Shown: in pieces, positions 37,049-47,268 of the stretch
How the letters are laid out: each line of letters opens with the position of its first letter
Numbering within the stretch: the first letter of the stretch is position 1
NCBI RefSeq assembly: GCF_040954645.1
Contig: NC_092807.1
Location: 76,834,021-76,898,020, forward strand
Length of the DNA: 64,000 nucleotides
Direction of reading: 5' to 3'
DNA from: Diabrotica undecimpunctata
Taxonomy: Eukaryota > Arthropoda > Insecta > Coleoptera > Chrysomelidae
Notes under the pieces: model-generated
What the model was told of the DNA's origin: nothing
Seen by the model: only the letters and a program-made list of their open reading frames with translations
Database searches by the model: none
Program-made: the position numbers and the translations under genes

Positions 37049-37064
37049 AATCCCCGCCATTTGA
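37049..37064 (-). promoter_or_regulatory. Gypsy polypurine tract
   Basis: On the minus strand, AATGGCGGGGATT directly precedes the 3' LTR (TGTTATG). It would prime plus-strand DNA synthesis. Confidence 0.65.
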
Positions 37065-37143
37065 TCTGCCGAAAACTCTTTGTTAAATTTTAAAAATGAC
37101 AAAAGTTTTCTAGGATCAAATTATTTCACTATGTTATTAAAAT

Positions 37144-40100
37144 CTATTCATGATATTGATAGATGTCGTGAATGTTAAAAATACCCCGTATATTTCCTGT
37201 CTCTATGTGCGCTAATTCATAACTATTTACCCCATTTTCCGTATTGACCCTATATGGACCTTCAAATATCGGCATCAATTTAGCACAAATACCATTTTGT
37301 AAATTCGACACCCTCAGTGCCTTCACTAAGACTTTATCTCCTTTCTGGAATTTGATCGGCCTTCTTCTTCGGGTTCTCTCTTGTCTTTGGAGATATTTCT
37401 CTCCACTTCGTCTCAATCTTCTTTGAACCAATTCGATCACTTCTTCGTATTGTTTGGGGGCGGTGTCTTCCCACGGTCTTGTAGGCATTGTTCCTTTCAT
37501 TATATATAAAGGCGTCTCTTTGGTAACCGTATTTGGAGCACAATTCAAATAGGTCTCGATCTCAAACACTTTTCTGTCCCAATGTCGATGATGTTCTTCC
37601 GCGGCAATTCGTAGAAATTTTGTGACTTCTTGTATAAAACGCTCCGATGGGTTGCTCTGTGGATGACGGATGCTTATAAATTTTGTATCGATGCCTCTCT
37701 CTCTTAATTCCCTTTTAAAACGTTCGTTCCTAAAATATGTCGCATTGTCCAATAAAATATTGTCTGGTCTTCCCACCGTTTCTATAAAATTGTCTATCTT
37801 CCTAAGTATTTCAATTCCTTTTGTGGTTCTGCATGCGTACAATTTAACATATTTTGAGAAAAGATCCACCATAACTAATATGTGTTTATTCCTTTGAGTT
37901 GTTGGTATCAAATCGCTCAACATATCAATAGCAACAATATCCAGTTTCTTCCGAGCTACGACGTTTTTTGTGACGTTTTCATTTTTAAAGTTCCTACTTT
38001 TACACTTTTGGCATGTCACACAATTTCGAGTCACCTCCTTGGCTATTGTATAGTCCTGTCGACAAATGTAGTTCTCCCTGAACATAAGCCACACCTTTCT
38101 ACTTCCAATATGTCCGTTGTCACAGTGTAACTTTAAAAAAACTTCTTTTGCCATTTGCTCCGTGATTACATAGAGTTCTTTACCATCGACCCTCTTAAAA
38201 TATAGGTTATTTTCTTGTTCAGCCCTTTGCTTTTCTCTTTCATTCAATTCTTCCTGATTTTCCCTGATTTTGGCCAACGAAAATAAGCCTGCTTCTTCTC
38301 TCATTATGTTCATGCCTACGTGGAGAGTTTTGTGATCCTCTTTGCGGAATTGTTCATCTCTCGTCAACGCATCAGCCAAAATATTGTCCGTTCCTTTGAT
38401 ATATTTAAATTCAAAATCATATTCTTGGAGTAAAAGAATGCCCCTATGAATTCTATTATTTACCAACCTATTTTTCATTATGTGTATCAACGCTGCGTGG
38501 TCCGTTTCAATGGTGAATCTTGCCCCAAGTAGGTAAAAACGTAATTTGTTTACACAAAATAACACACTGGCAAACTCTAATTCAGTAACGCTGTATTTTC
38601 TCTCATACGTTTTGGTTACACGGGAAACAAAACATATTGGCACCTCTATATCGTCTTGTATCTGTGATAACACCCCTGCAAATTTTTTTATGGAAGCATC
38701 GGTCCTGAGAATGAAAGGTTGCTCATATCTTGGGTGGTGCACTCTTACAGCTGTGGAAAACGCTCCTTTTAAATTTTTGAAAGCGATTTCTTGTTCCGTT
38801 CCCCATTTCCATCTGACATTTTTCTTAAGTAATGCTATTAGCGGTATTTCTTTTGTACTGAGGTCTGGTATCAGCTTTTTGAAATAGTTTACCATTCCTA
38901 AAAATCCCCGCAAAGTTTTTAAATTGGTTGGCCTAGGGTAGTTGTTTATGACTTCGATTCTATCTTCTGCAAGACTAATCCCTTTTGTGTCTAATTTGAA
39001 TCCTAAATACAATACCTCTTTTTGGAAAAACTGACACTTTTGAATATTTAATTTTAATCCGGCTTGATCAAGTTCTTCGAGAACAGTATGAATATGTCGT
39101 AGATGGCTTGTTATATCCGGTGAGAAAATTAATAAATCATCTATGTAATGTACAACAAATTCTCCATGCCTATTTAAAATTGTGTGTAATGCGCGAACCA
39201 AAGCAGCGCATGCACTTTGTAGTCCAAATGGTACTACCCTAAATCGGTACACCACTCCGTCGATAGAAAAAGCGGTATAATTTCGACACTTTTCTGCCAA
39301 AGGTATTAACCAAAAACTGTGTTTCAAATCGATTTTGGAGAAAATGTGTGATCCTGTGATTCGTCCAAAAATGGCTTCTATGTTCAAAGGCGCTTCGTAT
39401 TGCGCGATTGTGTGCGAATTAATGTTTCTTGCATCTAAACATAATCGCAAATCACCATTTGATTTTTTTACGCATACTATCGGGTTGATATATGGAGAGT
39501 CACATCTTTCGATCACCTTGTCTTTGATCATATTTTCAATTTCCTGTCCGACGCTTTGCCTGTATTTATACGGGATTGGATATGTTTTCGATTTAAAATT
39601 TTCTAAGTTTTTAACTTTAAAAGAATGTTCATAATTTTTAGCCACTCGGCTTTCTTCATTAATAAGATCTCCATAATTTTCTAAAATCTTCTCTATTTCC
39701 TTCTCCATGTTTTCTCCACATATTATTTTTCTTTCATCCTCAGTTTGTTCACATGTGTTCACTGTCCGTATTACTTCTTCACAAAATTCTGGATTCTCGT
39801 CCATAATTGCCATTTCTTCTCTGTCCTCTTCCGTTATTTCTTCTTCTATTTTTTCTTTATCTTTAATTTCTATCTGGTATTCCGGGCACCATTTTTCGGC
39901 TCCTTCCATTTTTCTGCTTATAACTTCCTTTTTTTCCTGCTTTCTTTTCGAACTCTTCTTCTTTTTTTTTATTCTCTTTTCCTCTTCGGATTGATTTTTT
40001 TCTTGAGCTTTCGATTTATCCTCTACCGTCATATTGATTTCTTTATGTTTTTCTTGTCCATTTATCCTTTCAGAAAATTTTCTCCTGTCTGTTTCCTTTT

Positions 40101-40576
40101 CTTCTTCTATGTTGTCTGGTTCTGCTCTGATTTCCAGTTGATTTTCCGAAAAATTGATGGTGATATGTTTTTCACTCAATTCATCAATTCCCGCTATCAT
40201 ATCATGATTTAGATCTTCGATCACCACACATTGCATAATATAGAATTGGTCTCCCACTCTGATCCGTACTCCTAAACCTTCGTTTACTGTCGTCAATTTT
40301 TTATTATTTGCACCCACTAAAGCCACCCTCGGAATCTTATACACAAATCTGTCCATATTTAATTCTTTTACTAGTTTTTTATTGATTAACGAAATTTCCG
40401 ATCCAGAATCAATCAGAATTTTAATCGCTTTATGTTTTATAAATGCATCTAAAAAAATTAGACTGGAATTAGAATTTTGTTTTTCGTTTCCCGCCAACTG
40501 TATAAACTCTCTCGGGTGACAAAATATACCGGAGAGTTTTTTACTTTTGTTTAGTGGATGCCTTATTGAAAATCCT
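37144..40576 (-). CDS. Gypsy Pol: protease, RT, RNase H, integrase
   Basis: The frame is open from the gag stop region to the TAG at 37144. It has no ATG at its head: the natural route in is a -1 shift from gag, and CHPREFIQLAGN is the first conserved-looking segment. The protease has ILIDSGSEISLI. A Lys/Glu-rich linker of some 130 residues follows. The RT shows SKIDLKHSFWLIPL, PFGLQSA and YIDDLLIFS near residue 450, and the RNase H shows LRTDASIKKFAGVLSQ and ELEFASVLF. The integrase has the HCDNGHIGSRK..CVTCQKCK zinc domain near 790 and catalytic AIDMLSD, LLDNATYF and the SNPSERFIQEV glutamate. It ends with a chromo-less KFQKGDKVLVK tail. No stop or shift breaks it. Confidence 0.92.
40563..40576 (-). 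promoter_or_regulatory. Probable -1 frameshift site between gag and pol
   Basis: The last gag codons are GAT TTT CAA TAA. The pol frame overlaps by -1, and the TTT codon can re-pair one base back. The stop follows one codon later. Confidence 0.5.
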
Positions 40577-42161
40577 GTCTGGATTCATTGAATACTTCTT
40601 CTTCCTCTTTTTCTATTGCTACATGATTCATCTCTCTTCTGTTTTGTCGTTGGAATCTCTGATTATTTCTATCGTCCCTTTGTTCGTTCGTATTCCTATT
40701 CGGAGGATTTTGTGCATCTCTATTCCTGTTGTGATTTTCATTTGTTCTATTTTGTGTATCATTCCGGTTATCGTAATTTTGTTGTCTATTGTAATTATTG
40801 TAATTTCTCGGCCTATATTCGTTTGTTGATCTGGGATGTCGGTTTCTCTGGTCATAATTTGATGAATACCTTCTTTCCGGTTCATTATATTGGTCATGTT
40901 GTCTTCTATTTCTCATTTCTTTTCTTTTCGCTTCTTTTAATTGAAGGAATTGGCACAAACTATCAATATCTTGATAGTTTCTCAAAATCACGTGATCTTC
41001 CAACGTTTCCTCAAAATGTCTGCTGATCATTTCTACCAGCTGTTCGGTAGAATATTTGTATTCTAGATATTTTGAATTGTTATATATCTGCAAAGCATAT
41101 CTTTCTTCAGATATTCCCATTTTTTCGTGATATTTTCCATTCTGTAGCTCTTGGTTGATTTCTCTCTGTTTATTTTTCCCCCAGAAATAGTTGAGAAATT
41201 TATTTTCAAAATCTGTCCAATTTTCAAACTCATCTTCCTTGCTTTCATACCATAACGCTGCTCCTTCTTTCAAATGGTTTCTAATTGTTTCTTTGCAATC
41301 GTCAAAATATCTAATATGTTGTAATTTGGTTTTCAAATTTTTAACAAACGGTACTGGGTGTGTTTTCCGAATATCCCCGCCAAATTGTATTTTCGACTCG
41401 CTTGTTCCATGGATGATAACTTCTTTTCTCTCTACCCCTCTTAGTTCAATTTCTGCCATTTGTTTTTCATTTTGCTTTAATCTTCTTTCTATTTCATTCC
41501 TGTCTTCTTGTAGCGCCATTTCAAATTTTTCTTCTAACTGTTCTAATTCCTTTTTCTGGACAGTCTTACTATCTTTCATTTTAGTTTCTATTTCTTCTCT
41601 CTGCATCTCTAGTTCCTTTCTCTGGCAATTTTGTATCTCCTTCATTGTATTTTGGATATCTTTAATCTCTGTCTCTTGTTTTGCATTCTTTATGGTTATT
41701 TCTTCTATCTGTTGTATCAGTTCTTTCTTTATCCCCTCAACACATCCTTTAATTTCTTGTTCATAGTTTTCCAAACGCTTCTCTATATTCCTGTTATTTA
41801 GTTCTATTGCTTGCCTTGTTTCCCGTTGGTTTTCTTCCATTGTTTGTTTCGTTTCAATTTGGTTTTTTTCCATTTTTAGTGATGTTTCTTGTTGATTTCT
41901 ATCCATTTTATCCATTTTCTTTGATGTTTCATTTTGGTTTTTCTCTATTGTTTGTGTCTGTATTTGCATTAGTTGTAATATTTTCTCTATTCCTGATAAT
42001 TCTTTTTTCTCCTCAACTATTGTAACATTTCCTTCATTATCCGATCCTTCTTCAACAATTGTTTCCTCTTCTCTGTTATCCTCCTTCCTTTCTTGTATTT
42101 TGCTTTGACTCCTTGTGGTCGACATGTTGTTTCTTTTCGTTAATGTTTTTGTCCCCGCCAA
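40563..42161 (-). CDS. Gypsy Gag, coiled-coil type without zinc knuckle
   Basis: 532 residues, starting at MAGTKTLTKRNN (a second ATG, MSTTRSQSK, is 12 codons in). Residues about 60-280 form a very long coiled coil with repeats of the NQxETxxKM type, rich in Glu, Lys and Gln. A capsid-like part follows (LKEGAALWYESKEDEFENW, FLNYFWGKNKQREINQEL, MISRHFEETLEDHVIL). The C-terminus is an Arg/Asn/Tyr-rich tail (RNYNNYNRQQNYDNRN) that replaces the CCHC knuckle as the probable RNA-binding part. Gag forms the cytoplasmic particle. The ORF is intact. A truncated relative is at 27240-27605. Confidence 0.9.
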   Translation of the reverse strand: MAGTKTLTKRNNMSTTRSQSKIQERKEDNREEETIVEEGSDNEGNVTIVEEKKELSGIEKILQLMQIQTQTIEKNQNETSKKMDKMDRNQQETSLKMEKNQIETKQTMEENQRETRQAIELNNRNIEKRLENYEQEIKGCVEGIKKELIQQIEEITIKNAKQETEIKDIQNTMKEIQNCQRKELEMQREEIETKMKDSKTVQKKELEQLEEKFEMALQEDRNEIERRLKQNEKQMAEIELRGVERKEVIIHGTSESKIQFGGDIRKTHPVPFVKNLKTKLQHIRYFDDCKETIRNHLKEGAALWYESKEDEFENWTDFENKFLNYFWGKNKQREINQELQNGKYHEKMGISEERYALQIYNNSKYLEYKYSTEQLVEMISRHFEETLEDHVILRNYQDIDSLCQFLQLKEAKRKEMRNRRQHDQYNEPERRYSSNYDQRNRHPRSTNEYRPRNYNNYNRQQNYDNRNDTQNRTNENHNRNRDAQNPPNRNTNEQRDDRNNQRFQRQNRREMNHVAIEKEEEEVFNESRQDFQ

Positions 42162-42504
42162 ATGTGAAATTTTACAACACTCTATATGTTTCAGAACACG
42201 ACAATATTTCTCCCCAAATGTATTAAATTTTCACGACAAATATCAAATATGCAATCAGTAAAATTCAAATAATTCAAAATAAATATCAAATGTACGATTG
42301 GTAAAGAAAATAAAATCAAATAATTCAATAGCAGTAAATATCCACTAACTACGATCAATCAATAAATCAAATTTATATTCCCTGGAAAAATTGTCAAAAT
42401 ACTTTCAAATTCAAATTCCCTCAATGTTATATGTTTTTATCTCTGGATCACCTGTACTTATTCCAGATCTCTTTCCCTTCCTTCAAATGTAAAGCTGCGA
42501 TATT

Positions 42505-42529
42505 TTCAAGCCCCACGTTTTGGAAGCCA
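42505..42529 (-). promoter_or_regulatory. Gypsy primer-binding site
   Basis: Minus strand TGGCTTCCAAAACGTGGGGC follows the 5' LTR with no gap. It resembles the tRNA-Lys(CUU)-type site (TGGCGCCCAACGTGGGGC) with a few changes, so tRNA-Lys priming is a guess. Confidence 0.6.
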
Positions 42530-43938
42530 GTTATTGTGATATTTAAAGTCTTGGTGCGCCAAGCAATAATTAGCTAATTAATTTTTTTGATTAATTAAAA
42601 TTATTTAAATGATATGATTATGACTCTATCACAATTTTTAATTCTTTTATCTCAGGGTTAAATTCGTGCTTCAATATCTATGCTATTACATGTGAAAGGT
42701 AAGGTCCAGAGAATACCGGAATAATAAAAAAAAACACATATGATCTAACACTATATATTGAAATAAAATAATGAAATAATTCACACTCAAAAGTTTTCAA
42801 TAAACAAATCTCATATAAGGATTCTCAAAATTTTGTTCTCCGTACGTGAACAATCAAAATTTATGGTACAAACAATATTAATTGAAAACTCAAAATCCCA
42901 AACTATTCTAACTCTCCTAATCAAAATATTTATATCCTTTCTAAATTACGAGTAAAAATTGTGTTATCAATAAAAGAAAAAAAAACTGCAGAAAACAAAA
43001 ATATCTCTCTCTGATGATGAGTGGTCCAAATCCTTGTTCCTTGTAGACTGTATTATCTCCTCTCAACCGCTCCCTATGTAATCAGCAATCTTACAACAGA
43101 TTGTTGCAAGTATATCGTCCTTAATGATCTCCTTCAAAAGCAAAAATCATTCAAATTATGATAGCCTTTCTCCTCTCGATAAACTGAATCTCTCGTTGGC
43201 CCGAGTGAAAAATGACTCTTGGAATATCTTCTCTTTACGATAAACTGAATCTCTCGTTGGCCTGAACAGTGACTCTTGGAATATAAGTAGGAAAATATGA
43301 CTTACAATATTTTGCTGCTTCAGCTTCTGTCAGATACACTAACTCCACAAAAACTCACTAACATTCACCACTACTGCTTGCTACTTCTTTGGAACCACCA
43401 GAGAACAATCACTGTTCCTCTTACAGACTTGGAAAATCAACTGACTATATCTTTTCTCTCTCCTCAATCTCGCTAAACTTTTTTCTACATACTTATCCCA
43501 CCTTTTTCAATCTCCGCCAATCACAACTCGTCACAATTCCCCCATTTTATCATTTCGATAACAAACAAATTTTTACCTATACTTATAAATTTCCTAAAAC
43601 TTATTTACAAATAATATTTTTCTATAATTCTTAAAAACTAACAAAAACCACTTTCTATAATCCCTTCTATTGTCTTTAATCACTGCACTAATGTATTTTG
43701 AAAAACCCCGTTCAATTGTCTGTGGCTTTCACTTAAACTTATGCGGGTCACTCAAGTATAACAAAGAAATAAATGCAAAGCTTACACTTTGTTTAGTACA
43801 GGAAATCCAAGGATTTAATTACTTTCCTTCTCCGAAATGTTTGTTGGATATTATCCTACTTATCTGAATTATTTTAATGTTTTTGAACTTTGAAATATTT
43901 TTAAACAAACCAATATTTTTCTCGATTTTACATATCAT

Positions 43939-43942
<4 letters not shown>
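42530..43942 (-). repeat. Gypsy 5' LTR
   Basis: Partner of 35636-37048. It carries the element promoter, though I could not place a TATA box with certainty. Confidence 0.93.

Positions 43943-43984
<42 letters not shown>
43943..43984. repeat. (TA)n microsatellite, right part
   Basis: Continuation of the array at 35564-35635. Confidence 0.95.
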
Positions 43985-43985
<1 letters not shown>

Positions 43986-43987
<2 letters not shown>

Positions 43988-44481
43988 GACATCAAAATTA
44001 CCACCATGTAAGCGATTTTGACAGGGGTAGAATTATTGCGTATAGAGATATGGGTTTGTCGTATCGCGAAATAGGCCGTCGCGTTAATTGTACGGCAATG
44101 ACGTTTATGCGTGTCTGTCGTGTGTGGACAAACGAAGGTAGAGGAACACGAAGAAGACCTACTGGTCAACCGAGGCGTACCACAGAGTGTCAAGATAGGC
44201 GCTTTAAATTCCTTGTTCTGCGAGACCGTTTTGCTACTACGCATCAAATTGCTGACCAATGGTTTGGAGTAGTAGGTAGACCTGTTAGTATGCGTACACT
44301 ATATCGTCGCATTCGAGCCTTTGGACAGGTTTCATTCCGCCCACGACTAGTGCTTCCTTTGACTGCGGATCACTGTCATCAACGTTTGAATTTGTGCAGA
44401 GAACGGCAGGATTGGGTGGAGAATGGCGTAATGTAGCATTCAGCAATGAATCAAGATTCTGTTTAGGAATGCATGAGTGCA
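43986..44481 (+). pseudogene. Tc1/mariner transposase N-terminal fragment
   Basis: It reads FDRGRIIAYRDMGLSYREIG, RVCRVWTNEGRGTRRRPTGQ, a second helix-turn-helix with DRRFKFLVLRDRFATTHQIA, then VSMRTLYRRIRAFG. A one-base shift near 44425 leads to EWRNVAFSNESRFCLGMHEC, where the sequence stops at the Polinton joint. The first catalytic Asp (FSDESRF) is Asn. Both DNA-binding helix-turn-helix units are present, while the rest of the DDE domain is absent from the window. Confidence 0.85.
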
Positions 44482-45180
44482 TTCTGTTGTCCAACTTGGA
44501 ACGTAACCCTTGTCGAATAACATTTTGGTTTTGCTGATGCGTACAATGTCGCCTACTTTAAATTTTCGTGGACCTGCGATTTTTAAATGCGTAAACTTGT
44601 TTTTTAAAATCTCCTTTTCATTGGTTTTGTTCACTTGTGATGGTTTGTACCCTGTTTTTGAATGCTTTGTATTATTGTATTCAGACGTAACTTTGGGTAA
44701 TATGTCAATCCACTTGTATGTACCGTGTAAGCTGAAATACTTGTATAGTTTGGATTTCAACGTTCTAATGACGCGTTCAGCTATGGCTGCTTTCATAGTA
44801 GTAAAAACAGAGTAGTGGTTTATTTTATGTTTTGTCATTAAATTTTGAAACTTGTTGTTGTAAAATTCAGTTCCCTGATCCGACTGAAGATTTTTCGGTA
44901 TTCGTTTACTGTGTTTAAGTATATCTGAAAATGCTTGAGTTAGCTCCTCACCCGTTTTTGTCTTTAATGGACGAGTCCAAAGGTATTTCGAGAAACAATC
45001 AATAACAACTAAAATTAATTTAAAATTTCTATTGTTATGAGAATGAGATCGCATTTCAGCCAAGTCCATCTGCCATAAATCGTCTAAGCCTTTAATGATT
45101 GTACGTCGTCTCGGATAATTTTTTCGTGCTTGCTTATGAAGCTCGTTAACTAGTTGTATCTTCTCTTTGGAATACACCAT
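44482..45180 (-). pseudogene. Polinton integrase, C-terminus lost
   Basis: A retrovirus-like integrase that would join element ends to host DNA. The catalytic triad is visible: D39 in LWQMDLAEM, D101 in NLQSDQGTEF and E135 in AAIAERVIRTLKS. A C-terminal SH3/chromo-type segment (FKVGDIVRISK) begins but stops after GYVPSWTTE, where mariner DNA takes over, so the open frame gains about 14 foreign residues. The start is taken as MVYSKEKIQLV. Relatives have a further N-terminal helical/zinc part, which may be absent here or encoded in the overlapping upstream gene's region. Confidence 0.85.
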
Positions 45181-45481
45181 GTCTACCTTCTAACGCTTTA
45201 ACTCTTTGGACTAAAGGGAGTAAATATGTGTTAAATATAGCAAGTGAGTCTTGTATTTCTTTTACTGCTGCAGATAAACGTTCATCCAGCTCGAACAAAG
45301 TCTTTGACAGATCTGATACTCTACCATCTAATAATGATCTCATATCTGATTCATCTCGAATACTTTTTTGCCATTGCTCAATATCATGAATTCTATTGGC
45401 ATTTATTGTTTGCATATTTAACTGTAACTCGCTTCGTAATTTATTATGTTTTTTACTTTTTATCTTTTTTACATCAGACAT
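45146..45481 (-). CDS. Small coiled-coil protein of unknown function
   Basis: 111 residues, starting MSDVKKIKSKKH, basic at the N-terminus. A predicted coiled coil (LLDGRVSDLSKTLFELDERL, VQRVKALEGRH) makes up the rest. Its last codons overlap the first of integrase by 35 bases in another frame. I do not recognise the family. It could be a structural accessory or a trimerisation stalk, but nothing in the sequence decides this. Confidence 0.5.
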   Translation of the reverse strand: MSDVKKIKSKKHNKLRSELQLNMQTINANRIHDIEQWQKSIRDESDMRSLLDGRVSDLSKTLFELDERLSAAVKEIQDSLAIFNTYLLPLVQRVKALEGRHGVFQREDTTS

Positions 45482-45521
45482 CTTTACTCTTCCAAACCTT
45501 TTTATCTTCTAACGCTTTAAG

Positions 45522-46115
45522 TCATTGTTTCCTAGTCTTTATATGATTTTTTCCCTTTTGGATGTAATCTTCTATTACCTTAAGACGATTTTCATGTGAA
45601 TTAAGATCCATTGTTTTAATCTTTTTTTCTATTTCCAAAGTTTTCAGCATATTTTGTGCACTTTGGTAGGCAGCATCTGTAATGTTCTTCTTCATTTCAC
45701 TTTTATATATATCTAAATTATTTTTAAAGTCATGTACTTGTTTTGTTAAATCAGATATTTTCAAACCAACCATTTTATTGTCATCAGATAACTCATTAGT
45801 TTTTTTATTAAAATTGCTTTCAATCTTGCTGATGGAGTTTAAGATTTTTTGTTCAAGTTGAGCATCGTTTGCATTATATTCTTTGCGTATCAAATTAAAC
45901 TTTTTTCTTACAAAATTTTTGACGTGAACAATGCTTTCATCTACGTATTTCTTGTTGGAAAGATGTATACCTGCTACAGGAGGATCTCGTTTAATATAGA
46001 CTGCATGTATCTGGTTTTGTAAATCCAAAATGGATTGCTTTAAACCATCACGTAGCTTTTTAACGACTTGTTCATTAGAACGATAATGATGACGACCAAA
46101 CTTGTCAACACTCAT
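45522..46115 (-). CDS. Coiled-coil protein, fibre-like candidate
   Basis: The likely start is MSVDKFGRHHY (46115), just after the stop of the upstream gene. An earlier in-frame ATG at 46238 would overlap that gene by 89 bases. The protein (197 residues) begins with a short globular part including AGIHLSNKKYVDESI, a type of segment also met in tail-fibre-like proteins. It continues as an almost unbroken coiled coil to the end (LEQKILNSISKIESNFNKKT, NRLKVIEDYIQKGKNH). Function is unknown; an elongated virion spike is one possibility. Confidence 0.6.
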   Translation of the reverse strand: MSVDKFGRHHYRSNEQVVKKLRDGLKQSILDLQNQIHAVYIKRDPPVAGIHLSNKKYVDESIVHVKNFVRKKFNLIRKEYNANDAQLEQKILNSISKIESNFNKKTNELSDDNKMVGLKISDLTKQVHDFKNNLDIYKSEMKKNITDAAYQSAQNMLKTLEIEKKIKTMDLNSHENRLKVIEDYIQKGKNHIKTRKQ

Positions 46116-46149
46116 AATGGAAATGATGTTCCAATAATCTAACCTAACA

Positions 46150-47266
46150 TTAATATATAATATCTGCTTCAAGTAATTCGTTGATAATGGCAACAATTTC
46201 GTTATTGTGGGATGTGTTTCCTGCTTCTTGGGAAGCAATCAACAGTTTGAGTCTGTCGCATAGTTCGTTTGGATCATCCCAATACACATATTCAATAGGA
46301 TTATCATTGTAGATCAAATGAGAATCATCGACGAGTCCTGACCCTTTGTAGCTAGATGGTGAGGATAACGATGTTCGAGGAGACGTTGTTGACGATGAGG
46401 AACGAGTCGTTTTTGCTAAACGAACAAGACCTTCGAAAGGTTGTCTCTTTAATGCAGTAGATCGAGTTTTCGGTGGCGATTTCTTTGTTGTTTCATCCGT
46501 AGGTTTAAATAGCGGTTTGATAATATGATGATATTTTTTCCCAGTTGCACCTTTAAGACGACCTTTGGAATCCAGATGAACTTCTGTACTATTTAATAAA
46601 CTTTTATAGTGCTTTAAATCTGTATCATTATAATCTTCAGGGTTATCATAGAAAATTAGTTGGTATAGACCTGGCGTTCCCGGCACCCATCCTCCTTCCC
46701 CACTACCATCACTGATGACTTGTATACTACCTTTGTTTTTGTTAAAGTTTATTAGCCGTTTACCTAACATCCAACCAATTTCATCATTGTAAATAGGTCC
46801 ATAGTTTTTATCAATTTTATTATCTTTCATCCAAAACTCTTTTATATACTTATGACTCATTGGAGGATATTGCTCGATATATTCATTAATAACCTCTTTC
46901 GAAACATTATTAGGATCAAACATTTCATGTTCTTTAACTTGACTGGTTGATACTGCAGCAGGAAATACATCGTCATCGTTATCTTCTTTTTTTTACCTCC
47001 TCTTCCGTTTTGATCTCTTCCTTTTTGACGTGTCTAAGCTTATTATTAATATCATGATGCAACGTTTTTGAAGATTGCGCAATATCTTTTAGAGGTTTAG
47101 CTATCGGCTTAAATAGTTTATTTAGTGACTCATCTTGTTCTGTTCTACCTAACTTTAGCGCCAAATACTTTTTGCGAATGACTCGAGCTAATTCGGCAAC
47201 TTTACGTTTGCGTGCAACTACCTCTTTGTCTGACATATTGGTATACAATGCGAATGTTTCGATCAT
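46150..47266 (-). pseudogene. DUF8207-like Polinton protein, split by an A-run frameshift
   Basis: The first half (47266-46979, probable start MSDKEVVARKRK, 10 codons in) has a helical KKYLALKLGRTEQDESLNKL, FKPIAKPLKDIAQ segment. The second half (46923-46150) has IGWMLGKRLINFN, then GTPGLYQLIFYDNPEDYN with LKHYKSLLNSTEVH. These two blocks usually lie in one protein of arthropod Polintons, which I recall as DUF8207. Between them is a run of eight A (46987-46994). One base more or fewer there would connect the frames without a stop. The tail holds a Ser/Thr/Arg-rich stretch (TTRSSSSTTSPRTSLSS). Function unknown. Confidence 0.65.
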
Positions 47267-47268
47267 AC

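Larger units (their letters stand above)
35636..43942 (-). mobile_element. Young, apparently complete Ty3/gypsy retrotransposon
   Basis: Identical-length LTRs (1413 bp) differ at only a couple of positions that I can see (36190 C/T, 36651 T/A against the right copy). Between them are a primer-binding site, an open gag, a pol open to its end in the -1 frame, and a polypurine tract. No env-like ORF is present. The insertion sits inside a (TA)n array. Everything needed for transposition looks present. Confidence 0.93.

Noticed and set aside
40563..42025. Long plus-strand ORFs opposite the gypsy gag and pol (for example 39745-40212, 41191-41766)
   Set aside because: They are antisense shadows of the real minus-strand genes, rich in Phe/Ser as expected from complementing Lys/Glu codons.
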